Below, piece by piece: positions 9,292 to 17,595 of a stretch of DNA of 64,000 bases. Position numbers and translations under genes: made by a program. Numbering within the stretch: position 1 is the first letter of the stretch; each line of letters opens with the position of its first letter. The notes beneath the pieces are model-generated. The model searched no databases and was not told where the DNA came from. It saw only the letters and a program-made list of their open reading frames with translations. Origin of the DNA: Nocardia asteroides. GTDB lineage: Bacteria; Actinomycetota; Actinomycetes; Mycobacteriales; Mycobacteriaceae. The stretch lies in the NCBI GenBank assembly GCA_019930625.1, contig CP082844.1:3720001-3784000 (forward strand), written 5' to 3'.

Positions 9292-11460
9292 GTGCAGGAA
9301 CCTGGGCCGAGAACCGGAACGCGGTTCGGGCCGTACGAACTGCGGTCGTTGCTGGGCAAGGGGGGAATGGGGGAGGTCTACGAGGCATACGACACGGTCA
9401 AGGGCCGTGAGGTCGCGGTCAAGCTGCTGTCGGAAGAGCTCGCCGCGGACCCGACCTACCAGGTGCGGTTCCGCCGGGAATCGCAGGCCGCCGCGCGGCT
9501 GGCCGAACCGCACGTCATCCCGATCCACGACTGGGGCGTGATCGACGGTGTGCTGTTCATCGACATGCGGCTGGTCCGGGGCGTCGACCTGCGCACCCTG
9601 TTGCGCGGCCGGGGGCCGCTGAGTCCGGCTCGCGCCGTCGGCATCATCGAGCAGATCGCCTCGGCCCTGGACGCCGCGCACGCGAGCAATCTGGTGCACC
9701 GTGACGTCAAACCGGCGAACATCCTGGTCACGGACCAGGATTTCGCGTATCTCGCCGATTTCGGGATCGCGCACACCGAAGGCGACAGCGCGGTGACGCT
9801 GGTCGGCATGGCCGTCGGCTCCTACATCTACATGGCCCCGGAACGCTTCGACGTCGGACCGGTCACCGGCCGCGCCGACGTGTACTCACTGGCCTGCGTG
9901 CTGCACGAATGCCTGACCGGAGCGACGCCGTTCCCTTCGGGCAGCATGAACGTCTTGATCAAGTCGCATCTGTCCGATCCGCCGCCGCGGCCGAGCACTC
10001 AGGCACCTGGCGTTCCGGCCGCGTTGGACGAGGTGATCCGGCGCGGCATGGCCAAGGACCCGGCCGACCGCTTCCCGGCCGCGAGCGCACTGGCCGCAGC
10101 CGCACGCGCCGCCCTCGCCTCGGCGACGGCCACCGGACCGACGCTGGTCGTGCGCGCGCCCGACCGGACGCCACGCGCGGGCGAGCAAGCCGGTGCGGCG
10201 GTCGCACCGGAATCGACGGGCGAGTTGTCCTTGCCCGCGGTGATCCGTCCGAGCGCGCCGACGGTGGTCCGTCCGACGGAGCTCCAGTTCACGCCGCTCC
10301 CGTCGGTGGACCCGCCGCCGCAGGGTCCGCGAGCGCCGTACCCGCCCGAGGTGGAGCTGCCCCCGATGCGCCCGTTCCCGGACGCGCATCTGTACCCGGA
10401 GACCCAGGCGTACTTCGAGGCCGCGGGTCACCAAGACGCGCAGCACTACCCGGCCCCGCCCACGCAGGTGTACCCGCAAGGCATCCAACAGTCCTACCCG
10501 TCGCCGGACCTCGTCGGTTCCGCGCAGCCGTACGCCGAACAGCTGGACGACTCCGCGCCGGGTGCTCCCGACTCCACCCGGGCGTACCCGGAACCGGCCG
10601 CGGGATGGGCATACGCCGACCTGCCGCCGCAGGCGTACTCCCAGGCACCCGAGCAGGCCGAGGCGCAACGACATCCCGGAGTCGGGAACTACTCGGAGGA
10701 CACCAGGCGGTATCCGGAGCACCGACAGCCACCCGGCTCGGCCGCCCCGCCGGACGCGTCCGACCATCTCCCCGCCCCCGAGGCTGCCCCGACCGAATAT
10801 CTCGCGCCGGTGGGGCAGGACGGCCTCGCGACCCGCACGGACTATCCGCCCCGGGGCGACTACCCCGCGCGCACCGGCTACCCGCTGGGCCGCGACGAGC
10901 CGGAGTACGGCTACGACGACTACGACGAGTCCGCTTACTCTTCGTCGCGTCCCGGTCGCTCCATAGCGCTGCCCATCATGGCGGCCGTTCTCGCCGTCGT
11001 CGCGGTCGCCGTCGTCGGCGCGGTAGCCTGGCAGTCGTTCGGTTCCGGCGCAGTCGAGACGACCTCCGCCGCCGCGCACTCCGAGACGTCCGCGCCGGCC
11101 GTGCGTCCCAGCACTCGGGCGCCGAGCAGCACATCGGCCGCACGCGCGACGTCCACCTCGGTCAAGCCGACTCCGGTCAGCCTGCCCGCTGGTGCGCAGC
11201 CGTGCGGCGAGGGACGGGCGGCCTCCGGGTCGTTCACCCAGTCGGCGACGGGCACCGCCGTGACGAGTTGCGCCTTCGCCGAAGAGGTGCGCAGAGCCTA
11301 TGCCGAACTCGGCACGGCGCAGAACGCGGCACGCGACGCGCCGCGCACGGTCGTCGCGACCAGCCCCGTCACCGGACGGACCTACACGATGAGTTGCCAA
11401 CCCGAAGGTCAGATCATCACGTGCAGTGGCGGTGAGAATGCGGTCGTTTACGTCTACTGA
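9292..11460 (+). CDS. PknE/PknH-like transmembrane Ser/Thr protein kinase
   Basis: A 722-residue receptor kinase. The kinase domain (about 10-285) has GKGGMGEV, VAVKLL, HRDVKPANIL (Asp near 137), DFGIAH and YMAPERF. The opening FGPYELRSLLGKGGMGEVYEA and EPHVIPIHDWG...FIDMRLV match mycobacterial PknE/PknH. A very long Pro/Tyr/Gln-rich linker (about 285-555) follows, then one membrane helix near 559-582 and an extracytoplasmic tail of about 140 residues. The tail contains four Cys (CGEG, TSCAF, MSCQ, ITCSGG) that could form disulfides. GTG 9292 has GGAGGA 7 nt upstream. The ligand and substrates are unknown. Confidence 0.92.
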   Translation: MQEPGPRTGTRFGPYELRSLLGKGGMGEVYEAYDTVKGREVAVKLLSEELAADPTYQVRFRRESQAAARLAEPHVIPIHDWGVIDGVLFIDMRLVRGVDLRTLLRGRGPLSPARAVGIIEQIASALDAAHASNLVHRDVKPANILVTDQDFAYLADFGIAHTEGDSAVTLVGMAVGSYIYMAPERFDVGPVTGRADVYSLACVLHECLTGATPFPSGSMNVLIKSHLSDPPPRPSTQAPGVPAALDEVIRRGMAKDPADRFPAASALAAAARAALASATATGPTLVVRAPDRTPRAGEQAGAAVAPESTGELSLPAVIRPSAPTVVRPTELQFTPLPSVDPPPQGPRAPYPPEVELPPMRPFPDAHLYPETQAYFEAAGHQDAQHYPAPPTQVYPQGIQQSYPSPDLVGSAQPYAEQLDDSAPGAPDSTRAYPEPAAGWAYADLPPQAYSQAPEQAEAQRHPGVGNYSEDTRRYPEHRQPPGSAAPPDASDHLPAPEAAPTEYLAPVGQDGLATRTDYPPRGDYPARTGYPLGRDEPEYGYDDYDESAYSSSRPGRSIALPIMAAVLAVVAVAVVGAVAWQSFGSGAVETTSAAAHSETSAPAVRPSTRAPSSTSAARATSTSVKPTPVSLPAGAQPCGEGRAASGSFTQSATGTAVTSCAFAEEVRRAYAELGTAQNAARDAPRTVVATSPVTGRTYTMSCQPEGQIITCSGGENAVVYVY

Positions 11461-11476
11461 CGTGCACGACGGCGGG

Positions 11477-11875
11477 CTACGGCACGGCCGGCGTTCCGCC
11501 CGGGACCACTGCCAAGCCCGCCGCTTTCCATGCCCGGAAACCGCCGACGAGGTCGGTCACCCGGCGCAGGCCGAGACCGAGCCCGTCGGCGGCGGCCAGA
11601 CTCGACGCGTAGCCCTCGTTGCACACGATCACCACCGGGGTGTCCGCGGTGAGGCCGGGTAGCCGGTGTTCGCCGTTCGGATCGAGGCGCCACTCCAGGA
11701 CGATCCGTTCGACCACGACCGCACCGGGTATCTCGCCCTCGGCGAGCCGATTCGCGTGCGGCCTGATGTCCACGATCAATCCGCCGTCGGACTGCAACGC
11801 GGCCGCCTGCTCCGGCGCGACCCGCTGTAGTCGCGCCCTGGCTCGCGCCACCATTTCCCCGGCGCCTGTGCTCAT
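11477..11875 (-). CDS. Rhodanese-like sulfurtransferase
   Basis: A single-domain rhodanese of 132 residues. Features are the LIVDIRPHANRLAEGEIPGA segment (CH2A-like DIR...GxIPGA) and an active-site loop starting at the Cys of VIVCNEGYAS, followed by the terminal LVGGFRAWKAAGL helix. Such proteins carry a persulfide on the loop cysteine. Its start overlaps the stop of the cysteine dioxygenase gene by 4 bp (ATGA), so the two are translationally coupled. The pairing points to handling of sulfane sulfur or sulfite arising from cysteine breakdown. Confidence 0.88.
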   Translation of the reverse strand: MSTGAGEMVARARARLQRVAPEQAAALQSDGGLIVDIRPHANRLAEGEIPGAVVVERIVLEWRLDPNGEHRLPGLTADTPVVIVCNEGYASSLAAADGLGLGLRRVTDLVGGFRAWKAAGLAVVPGGTPAVP

Positions 11876-12420
11876 CGTTCACCTACTCCGCTCGCTGATG
11901 TCCCCGTGAAATCCGTGAGCGTACGGTACTCGCGAACCGGGCGCAGCGGCGGCGAGTACGCGTGCACCGACGCGGCGGGCCACGGCTTGTCGTTGCGGAG
12001 CTGGTGCGCTCGATCGGGCCCGAACGCGACCGTGTCACCGGCTCGCCGTTGCGCCTTCCGTACCTGGCCGCCGAGGTGCAGGTATTCCTCGCGGAGTTCG
12101 CCGACGGTCATGGTGAACGCACCGGAAGCGCCGCCGTGGTCGTGCGGTTCGGTGCCTTGACCCGGCGCCCAGGACAGCAGCCACAATTCGACGCCCATGG
12201 TCAAGGCGAGGCGGGTCCACCAGCGCTGCTGGGGATCGAAGCGCGCGATGTCCAGCAGCGGCGTCGCCAACTCCGCGGCCACTTCGCTGGTCAGTCTCTG
12301 TAGTTGCGCCGGCGACCACAGTGCCCGGTCCGGATGGAGGGCGTCTCGCACCACCGGCAGGTCTATGCCGGGATGGATGTCGCGAGCGTGCTTGAGATTC
12401 ACCGGAAGAGATGTGGTCAC
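11872..12420 (-). CDS. Cysteine dioxygenase (type I, cupin)
   Basis: About 182 residues of the CDO cupin family, which oxidises cysteine to cysteine sulfinate with a mononuclear iron. Iron ligands are visible as HDHGG (two His) and the later His in DRAHQLRN. The SVHAY segment carries the conserved Ser-His-Tyr of CDO. WLLSWAPGQGTEPHDHGGASGAF is the typical bacterial CDO core. The GTG at 12420 has AGGAG 5 nt upstream. It is the first gene of a two-gene operon with the rhodanese. The 179 bp upstream, up to the P450 stop, hold no gene that I can support. Confidence 0.88.
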   Translation of the reverse strand: MTTSLPVNLKHARDIHPGIDLPVVRDALHPDRALWSPAQLQRLTSEVAAELATPLLDIARFDPQQRWWTRLALTMGVELWLLSWAPGQGTEPHDHGGASGAFTMTVGELREEYLHLGGQVRKAQRRAGDTVAFGPDRAHQLRNDKPWPAASVHAYSPPLRPVREYRTLTDFTGTSASGVGER

Positions 12421-12599
12421 ATGTGCTCCTGACGTGTCGGTCGGATGAGCGCTCCGCGGCTGCGCCGCGTGGATTCTGCTGCATCCCGGCACGTTTGCCA
12501 CCAATCACGATCAGCGCGAACAAAATTCAACCGCCCGCCGCCCGGCCGCGCGATCCCGGCTACCGCCAGGCCCGAGAAGGCCGCCTGCACGCGGCCGTT

Positions 12600-13871
12600 C
12601 TACCCGAACGCGGGCAAGGGCGGGGATTTCGGGAAGACGACGGGCAGCGACACGAGGGCACGGTGGAATGGACCCGGCCGCCAGCCCAGTTCCTCCGGCG
12701 CGACCGCGAGCCGTAGCTCGGGCAGGGCATCGAGTAGTTGATCGATGGCGTCCTGCGCGATCAGGTAGGCCATGGATCTGGCGGGGCACGCGTGCGGTCC
12801 AGCACCCCACGCGAGATGCGCTCGGTTGTCGGTGTACTCGCCGGTGTGGATGGCCGGGTCGTTGTTGCACGCCGCCATGCTGATCACGACCGGCTGGTGC
12901 GCGGGCAACCACACGTCGTCGACCAGGATCGGCTGTTTCGGGTAGCTGAAGCAGTAGTTGGCTCCCGGCGGATCGGTGAACAGCACCTCGTCGAGGGCCT
13001 CGCGGGTGGAGAGGCTGCCGCCGAAGATCCCGCTCGCGAACCGGCGGTCGGTGAGCATCAACCGCAGGGTATTGGCGATCAGGTTCTGCTGTGGTTCGAT
13101 GCCCGCTCCGTACAGGGTGACCAGTTGGTGGATCATCTCCATGTCGTCGAGGCCGGTGGGGTGGCGCAGCAGCCGCGAGGTGATGTCGTCGCCCGGATTC
13201 CTTCGCTTCATCTGCACCAGGTCGAACAGCGCGTCGGCGAGCATCGCGTTGCCCTTTTCCGCGTTGACGCCCTCGAAGATGGCGGCCATGCCCATCGCGA
13301 CTTGCTGCCCGATCTCCGGCGGGCAGCCGAGCATCGAGTTGAGCACCGCGAACGTGAGGGGGAACGCGTACTGGCTGATCAGGTCTGCCGCGCCGTCCCG
13401 GCAGAAGGCATTGATCAGCGGGCCCGCGACCCGTTCGGTGGTCGTATGCAATGCGTGCAGATCGACCTCGACGAGGCTGGCGACATTCACTTGGCGGTAG
13501 CGCTGATGCTCGAACCCGGTATTGCGCAACGCGTTCGGCCGCCACTCCATCATCGGCAGGATGGGGCAGTCACCCGGAACGCCCTGCTGCCACGTCCGTG
13601 GATCGGCGGGAAAGTGCGTCGGGTCGTTGAGAATTCGCAGCGCCGCGTAGTAGCCGATCACCAATGTAGCGGGCACGTTCGGCGCCAGTTCGACCGGCAC
13701 GAGCGCACCGTACCGGCGGCGCATCTCACGGTAGGCGTGATGCGGGTCGGCGGCGAATGCTTCCGTGTACAACGCGATCCGGGGTTCGTCGGTATCGAGC
13801 GGTGAACCGTGCTGCACGGGGCAGCCTTTCGCGCTCTCCGAGGCGGATTGCGGGGATTGTGGCGTGGACAA
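12600..13871 (-). CDS. Atypical cytochrome P450 lacking the ExxR arginine (CYP157-like)
   Basis: A 423-residue soluble P450-like protein. The heme ligand loop is WGAGPHACPAR (Cys near 362), with Trp in place of the usual Phe. The I-helix has GAGIEPQQN, keeping an acidic residue but with Pro instead of the conserved Thr. The K-helix reads EALDEVLFTDPP, so the nearly invariant ExxR is ExxF (Glu near 295). Loss of ExxR is known from the Streptomyces CYP157 family, and the WGAGPHACPAR style also fits that group. CYP157 genes usually sit in conservon operons; none is visible here. TTG 13871 has GGAG 9 nt upstream. The substrate is unknown and catalysis is uncertain. Confidence 0.85.
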   Translation of the reverse strand: MSTPQSPQSASESAKGCPVQHGSPLDTDEPRIALYTEAFAADPHHAYREMRRRYGALVPVELAPNVPATLVIGYYAALRILNDPTHFPADPRTWQQGVPGDCPILPMMEWRPNALRNTGFEHQRYRQVNVASLVEVDLHALHTTTERVAGPLINAFCRDGAADLISQYAFPLTFAVLNSMLGCPPEIGQQVAMGMAAIFEGVNAEKGNAMLADALFDLVQMKRRNPGDDITSRLLRHPTGLDDMEMIHQLVTLYGAGIEPQQNLIANTLRLMLTDRRFASGIFGGSLSTREALDEVLFTDPPGANYCFSYPKQPILVDDVWLPAHQPVVISMAACNNDPAIHTGEYTDNRAHLAWGAGPHACPARSMAYLIAQDAIDQLLDALPELRLAVAPEELGWRPGPFHRALVSLPVVFPKSPPLPAFG

Positions 13872-14131
13872 AGGGCTCGACTCCAGAGGGCAGACTCTTC
13901 GATGACGCGGTCGATGCGTGCGGCACGCGGTCGGCTACGCGCCGGTCAGGTGCGTGTTCACGATGTGCCACGGGATCGTAAGCAGTCCGAACCCGGCCGT
14001 GGGGTCGTTTGCGCCGCTTGATCAGTGAATGCGGAGCTATCCGCTCCGAGGTCGCGTCGGCTGTGGACCTGCCGCGTACGGGAGTAGTCGCTCGTTCGCC
14101 GTGCCTTCCGACGCTGTTGAGCGCGGCGACG

Positions 14132-14187
14132 GCGGACGAAGCGGCGCGGGCAGCTCGAATCGCCGAGCCTGCCGCCGCTTCGTCCGC
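14132..14187 (-). terminator. Perfect 15-bp inverted repeat downstream of SRPBCC gene
   Basis: GCGGACGAAGCGGCG at 14132-14146 is matched exactly by its reverse complement at 14173-14187, with a 26-nt loop that can pair further in part. It lies about 40 bp past the stop of the ArsR/SRPBCC operon and before the P450 start. There is no T-run, so it may be a G+C-rich terminator or a protein site. The rest of the 357-bp gap 13872-14228 shows no gene that I can support. Confidence 0.55.
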
Positions 14188-14228
14188 GCGGCGCAGTCGG
14201 GCATCCTCGTGCGGGGGCGGGGATTCGC

Positions 14229-15188
14229 TTACTCGCCGAGGTCCGCCGCATACCGTTCGGCCAGCACGGCGACGCGCTCGGCAGGCCAGGGGCAGCGGAT
14301 GTCGCCTTGGGTGGCGGCGAAGAAGAGTTCCAGGTGTACGTGCCAGGCGGCCAGTAAGGTCGGCCGCAGCCGAGCCAGTCGCGCCGGTACGGTCTGGGTG
14401 AGTTCCACCCACACGCCGAAGTCGGGATCGGCTTCGAAGGACCAGCGCACCGTGCCGACGACGGTGCCCTCGTGCCGCCACCGGTATTCCATCGATCGGG
14501 GCGGATCGACGCCGAGGAGTGCGCCCGCCTCGACATGCTGGTTCGTCGCGCGGGCGGGTGGGGGAGCGCCCACGGCGGGAATCTCGTCCTCGACGAGCAG
14601 TGACCAGAGCGTTTCCGGCGGCTGCCACACCAGATCGCGGGCGAACCGCAGCACGTAGCCGTCGGGGACCTCGTCACACATGCCGGTGTCGAGCCCGAAA
14701 TCCGCGACGTAGCTTTCGATGTCCGTCAGCCAGCTCCCGTCCGGCTCGGTGTGGGCGCCGTCGAGGTCGGCGGCGAGCGCGGACAGGCAGCGGTCCCAAC
14801 CGACCGCCGACCTGGCGGCGCCGAGCCGTGCTCGCGGTCCTCCGCCGAGGACGTGGGTGAAGATCAGCAATGTCCCGTCGCCGTCGGCCACGAGCTCGAA
14901 TCGCAGCACGTCCTGGCTCCAGCGGAACATGTAGACCTTGGGCGGGTCGACTTCGAGTACCTCTCCCGCGGAGACGCTGTCGGTGGTCTCGGGTGCGTCG
15001 GCGAAGGTGAAGCGCATCGCGGCGCCCGGTCGCAGCTCGGTCGTGACAGCCGCCGGGAACCAGGCGGCCATCTCGGCCGGGTCGCTGATCGCGCGCCACA
15101 CCTTCTCCGGCGGATGTGCCAGCCTGCGTTCGAAACGCAGGGTCGGGGCGCCGTCGATCGTGTGCAGCCGTGCTCGGGAATCGGTCAT
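14229..15188 (-). CDS. Two-domain SRPBCC (AHSA1-type) protein
   Basis: A 319-residue protein made of two START-like/AHSA1 folds. The first (about 10-150) shows RFERRLAHPPEKVWRAISDPAEMAAWFPA and GEVLEVDPPKVYMFRW, the standard ligand-binding helix-grip signature. The second (about 165-315) is more divergent. Its ATG overlaps the TGA of the ArsR gene by 4 bp, and AAAGGA lies 5 nt upstream. ArsR plus AHSA1 operons are common in actinobacteria, where the SRPBCC protein is thought to bind or sense a small hydrophobic ligand. No catalytic role can be read from the sequence. Confidence 0.88.
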   Translation of the reverse strand: MTDSRARLHTIDGAPTLRFERRLAHPPEKVWRAISDPAEMAAWFPAAVTTELRPGAAMRFTFADAPETTDSVSAGEVLEVDPPKVYMFRWSQDVLRFELVADGDGTLLIFTHVLGGGPRARLGAARSAVGWDRCLSALAADLDGAHTEPDGSWLTDIESYVADFGLDTGMCDEVPDGYVLRFARDLVWQPPETLWSLLVEDEIPAVGAPPPARATNQHVEAGALLGVDPPRSMEYRWRHEGTVVGTVRWSFEADPDFGVWVELTQTVPARLARLRPTLLAAWHVHLELFFAATQGDIRCPWPAERVAVLAERYAADLGE

Positions 15189-15508
15189 GGTCGTCCTTTC
15201 TCGTCGGGCATAGCGTCGAGATGGCGTTCCAGGGCGTCGAGGCTGGATTCCCACATCCGACGGTAAGGCGCGAGCCATGCCTCGATCTCGGCCAGCGGTT
15301 CCGGTCGCAACCGGTACCAGCGCCGCTGCGCGTCGTGGCGGACCTCCACCAAACCCGCGCCCCGCAGAACCTTCAGGTGCTTGGACACGGTGGGCTGGGC
15401 CAACCGCAACTCCGCCACCAACTCGCCGACCAGTCGCTCCCGCGCGCGCAGCAAGTCGAGAATCTCCCGGCGGCGAGGCTCGGCCAGCGCCTCGAACGTT
15501 GATGCCAT
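15185..15508 (-). CDS. ArsR-family transcriptional regulator
   Basis: A winged-helix repressor of about 107 residues. ALAEPRRREILDLLRARERLVGELVAEL and the recognition helix QPTVSKHLKVLRGAGLVEVRHDAQRRWYRL are the classic ArsR segments. No metal-binding Cys motif (ELCVCDL) is present, so it belongs to the non-metal group typically paired with AHSA1 proteins. I chose ATG 15508 because TATATT ends 6 nt before it, consistent with a leaderless transcript, and a palindrome overlaps this start. The first gene of the pair is likely autoregulated. Confidence 0.9.
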   Translation of the reverse strand: MASTFEALAEPRRREILDLLRARERLVGELVAELRLAQPTVSKHLKVLRGAGLVEVRHDAQRRWYRLRPEPLAEIEAWLAPYRRMWESSLDALERHLDAMPDEKGRP

Positions 15509-15519
15509 ATTGGCAATAT
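15507..15519. promoter_or_regulatory. Palindromic operator at the ArsR start codon
   Basis: ATATTGGCAATAT is a 13-bp palindrome overlapping the ATG of the ArsR gene. On the minus strand the upper half forms a TATATT -10-like box 6 nt before the ATG, as in leaderless actinobacterial promoters. An ArsR dimer bound here would block RNA polymerase directly. Confidence 0.6.
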
Positions 15520-15575
15520 AGCCGAAATGGAATATACGTGCCAGTGTTCTGCCGGAAGGACTCACAGAACGAGGG

Positions 15576-16163
15576 TCAGAGGCAGGGCCAGGACCGTAGT
15601 GCGATGTCCACGGTGCGGCGCAAGTGGGGCGATCTCGCGCCCGCGGCCGCCTGGACCGCGATCCCGTCGGAGATCGTCATGAGGTAGCGGGCCAGGTCGG
15701 CGGGTTTGCTGTCGCGCGGTAGGTCGCCGTCGGCGCGCGCCTGCTCCAGGCGCCGCCGCAGCGCGGCCTCACCGGCCAGGCGGAGCGCCACCGCGCTCTT
15801 GCGGCTGTGCTCGGCCTCCGGCCCGCAGGCCTGCGCGCTGCGCACCGAGAGGCAGCCGGGGCTGTCGTGCCCGGTGGTCAGCTGGATCGCCCCCTCGAGG
15901 AACGCGGCAGCGACCGCTCGGGCGGTCGGGAGTTCGAGCGCTTCGGCGACGTAACCGCCCGGACCCTCGGCATAGCGGGCGAGCACCCGATCGAACAGTT
16001 CGGCCTTGCTGCCGAAGGCGGCGTACAAGCTGGGACGGTTGATGCCCATCGCCGCGGTGAGATCCGACAACGCGGCGCCCTCGTAGCCGTACCGCCAGAA
16101 CACCTCCAGTGCTCGATCCAGCGCACTGTCGATGTCGAAACTGCGGGGCCGACCTCCCGGCAT
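15576..16163 (-). CDS. TetR/AcrR-family regulator
   Basis: A 195-residue regulator. The N-terminal TetR helix-turn-helix reads LDRALEVFWRYGYEGAALSDLTAAMGINRPSLYAAFGSKAELF, and a ligand-binding domain follows with SPGCLSVRSAQACG, typical of the YxaF/LmrA-like branch. The ATG at 16163 has GGGAGG 5 nt upstream. A TACC-N4-GGTA palindrome lies 18 bp upstream, and the same palindrome precedes the neighbouring oxidoreductase gene, so the regulator probably controls both itself and that gene. Confidence 0.9.
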   Translation of the reverse strand: MPGGRPRSFDIDSALDRALEVFWRYGYEGAALSDLTAAMGINRPSLYAAFGSKAELFDRVLARYAEGPGGYVAEALELPTARAVAAAFLEGAIQLTTGHDSPGCLSVRSAQACGPEAEHSRKSAVALRLAGEAALRRRLEQARADGDLPRDSKPADLARYLMTISDGIAVQAAAGARSPHLRRTVDIALRSWPCL

Positions 16164-16181
16164 GGACACCTCCCGGTTTCT

Positions 16182-16193
16182 TACCTTTCGGTA
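16182..16193. promoter_or_regulatory. TetR operator candidate (TACC-N4-GGTA), site 1
   Basis: TACCTTTCGGTA lies between the TetR start and the end of the oxidoreductase gene, about 18 bp upstream of the TetR ATG. It matches the site at 17493-17504 in both half-sites and in spacing. The remainder of the gap 16194-16344 has no visible gene. Confidence 0.6.
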
Positions 16194-16344
16194 CCTTACT
16201 CGGCGATCTCGAGGCGAGCCGTCCGGTTCACCGCCTCCACGAGCCGACCGTCACACACTTCAGTCGGGTTTCCCAGCCGATCGCCCGGTCGGGGGGCGTC
16301 ACACGCGCGTTGTCGTCGCGGCCCGGCCGTCCTCGCGAGGAGCC

Positions 16345-17475
16345 TCATAACTCGGTGACATCCTGTCGCACGCCGGTTTCCGCTGCTTCGGTGACGGCGT
16401 CGAGGAGGCGGCGCTGGCGCAAGCCGACGGTGAAGTCGGGGCGGGCGGCCCTGCCCTCGGTGATGGCGGCGGCGGTCTCGCGGTAGACGCCCGCCACGTG
16501 GGCAGTCGGGCCTGTGGGCAGCGTGGGCGGCACCGAGCGATAGTGGTCCGGGACATGGAGCTCCTCGACCGATCCGCCGTTGGAGCGCAAGTGGATTCGC
16601 CAGTCGGCCCAGTGCATATACATCCCGGACTGGAGCGGGCCGATGGACAGGGTTCCCTCTGACCCGCGAATGTGGAGCGCGAATCCGTCCGGGGCGTCGG
16701 CATTTCCTCCGTGCACGGTCACCGCGACCGCCGCGCCACTGGCCAGGCGGCCGACCAGTGCCAGTTGCCCGGGCTGCCGGTTCGGGATGCTCCGGCCGGT
16801 TCCGAGCACGGTGAGTTCGTCGTGCAGCGTGGCGAGGACGGCGGCTACTTCGGTGAGTTCGCCCGCCAGGTGCTCGAGGACGCCGAGCACGTGCCCGGCC
16901 ATGATCGTCAGCAGCCCGCTGCCCTTGGCGGGATCGGCGCTCCAGGCCAGTTCGGGCCGAATCGATCCGCCGCCGAACGGATCTCCGGCCGCGACGATGG
17001 TGACCGCGGAAACGGCGCCGATGCGGCCCGTGGCGAGCAGGTCCTTGACGTAGTTCACCGATGGCGAGTGGTAGCCCTGCAGGACAACGGTGTGCACGAC
17101 ATCCGCCGCCATCGCCGCGGCGGTGAGCTCGGCGGACTCGGCCGCGCTCGTGCCCATCGGCCATTCGCAGACGACGTGCTTCCCCGCCGCGAGCGCCGCG
17201 CGCACCACCGCCGCGTGCCCGGTGGACTTGATCGCCGCCACAACCAGATCCACCTCCGGATGCGCCGCCAGCTCCGCCGCGTCGGTGAACGCGTGCCGCG
17301 CCCGGGCGGCTTCGGCCGCGGCCGTGGCCGACGCGCGATTCGTCGTCGCCACGGCCGTGATGCGGAACTCCGGCAATGCCGCCAGCGCGGGCAGGTGGGT
17401 CGCGGCGGCCCAGCTTCCAGCGGGATTCGCGCCGACGATGCCGACACCGATGGGTGCGGTGGTGTGACCGGTCAT
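16345..17475 (-). CDS. Gfo/Idh/MocA-family NAD(P)-dependent oxidoreductase
   Basis: A 376-residue dehydrogenase. The Rossmann N-terminus is GVGIVGANPAGSWAAATHLPAL, with a glycine-rich loop like that of galactose-1-dehydrogenase-type members. VAAIKSTGHAAVVRAALAAG and the EWPMG segment replace the usual EKP (the Lys is not present at that position), which is seen in fungal Gal80-like and related members. The C-terminal alpha/beta domain has GSGLLTIMAGHVLGVLEHL. AGGAG precedes the ATG. A 30-bp imperfect palindrome lies just upstream and matches the TetR gene's own site. The substrate is unknown; a sugar or sugar-like alcohol is the family norm. Confidence 0.85.
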   Translation of the reverse strand: MTGHTTAPIGVGIVGANPAGSWAAATHLPALAALPEFRITAVATTNRASATAAAEAARARHAFTDAAELAAHPEVDLVVAAIKSTGHAAVVRAALAAGKHVVCEWPMGTSAAESAELTAAAMAADVVHTVVLQGYHSPSVNYVKDLLATGRIGAVSAVTIVAAGDPFGGGSIRPELAWSADPAKGSGLLTIMAGHVLGVLEHLAGELTEVAAVLATLHDELTVLGTGRSIPNRQPGQLALVGRLASGAAVAVTVHGGNADAPDGFALHIRGSEGTLSIGPLQSGMYMHWADWRIHLRSNGGSVEELHVPDHYRSVPPTLPTGPTAHVAGVYRETAAAITEGRAARPDFTVGLRQRRLLDAVTEAAETGVRQDVTEL

Positions 17476-17483
17476 AAGGGCTC

Positions 17484-17513
17484 CTAGTTATGTACCGTTT
17501 GGTAGTAAACTAG
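17484..17513. promoter_or_regulatory. TetR operator candidate, site 2 (30-bp palindrome)
   Basis: The symmetric layout is CTAGTT, 3 nt, TACC, GTTT, GGTA, 3 nt, AACTAG, immediately upstream of the oxidoreductase start. The inner TACC-N4-GGTA (17493-17504) is shared with the site before the TetR gene. Confidence 0.65.
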
Positions 17514-17595
17514 GCGCTGCGCCGTCGACCGGCAACCGGTAAGGCCACTCGTCGACGGAGGCGTGGGGTTCGAGTGGGTCGGGCATAGTGGGGCT

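Noticed and set aside
9886..11400. Long open frame antisense to the PknE-like kinase
   Set aside because: It is Arg/Gly-rich with no domain, a typical shadow frame in high-G+C DNA opposite a Pro-rich linker.
12420..12504. Cysteine-responsive leader peptide upstream of the cysteine dioxygenase gene
   Set aside because: A short frame with an RHV...C stretch exists, but it has no stop before the dioxygenase start and runs into the gene, so it is not a leader peptide.
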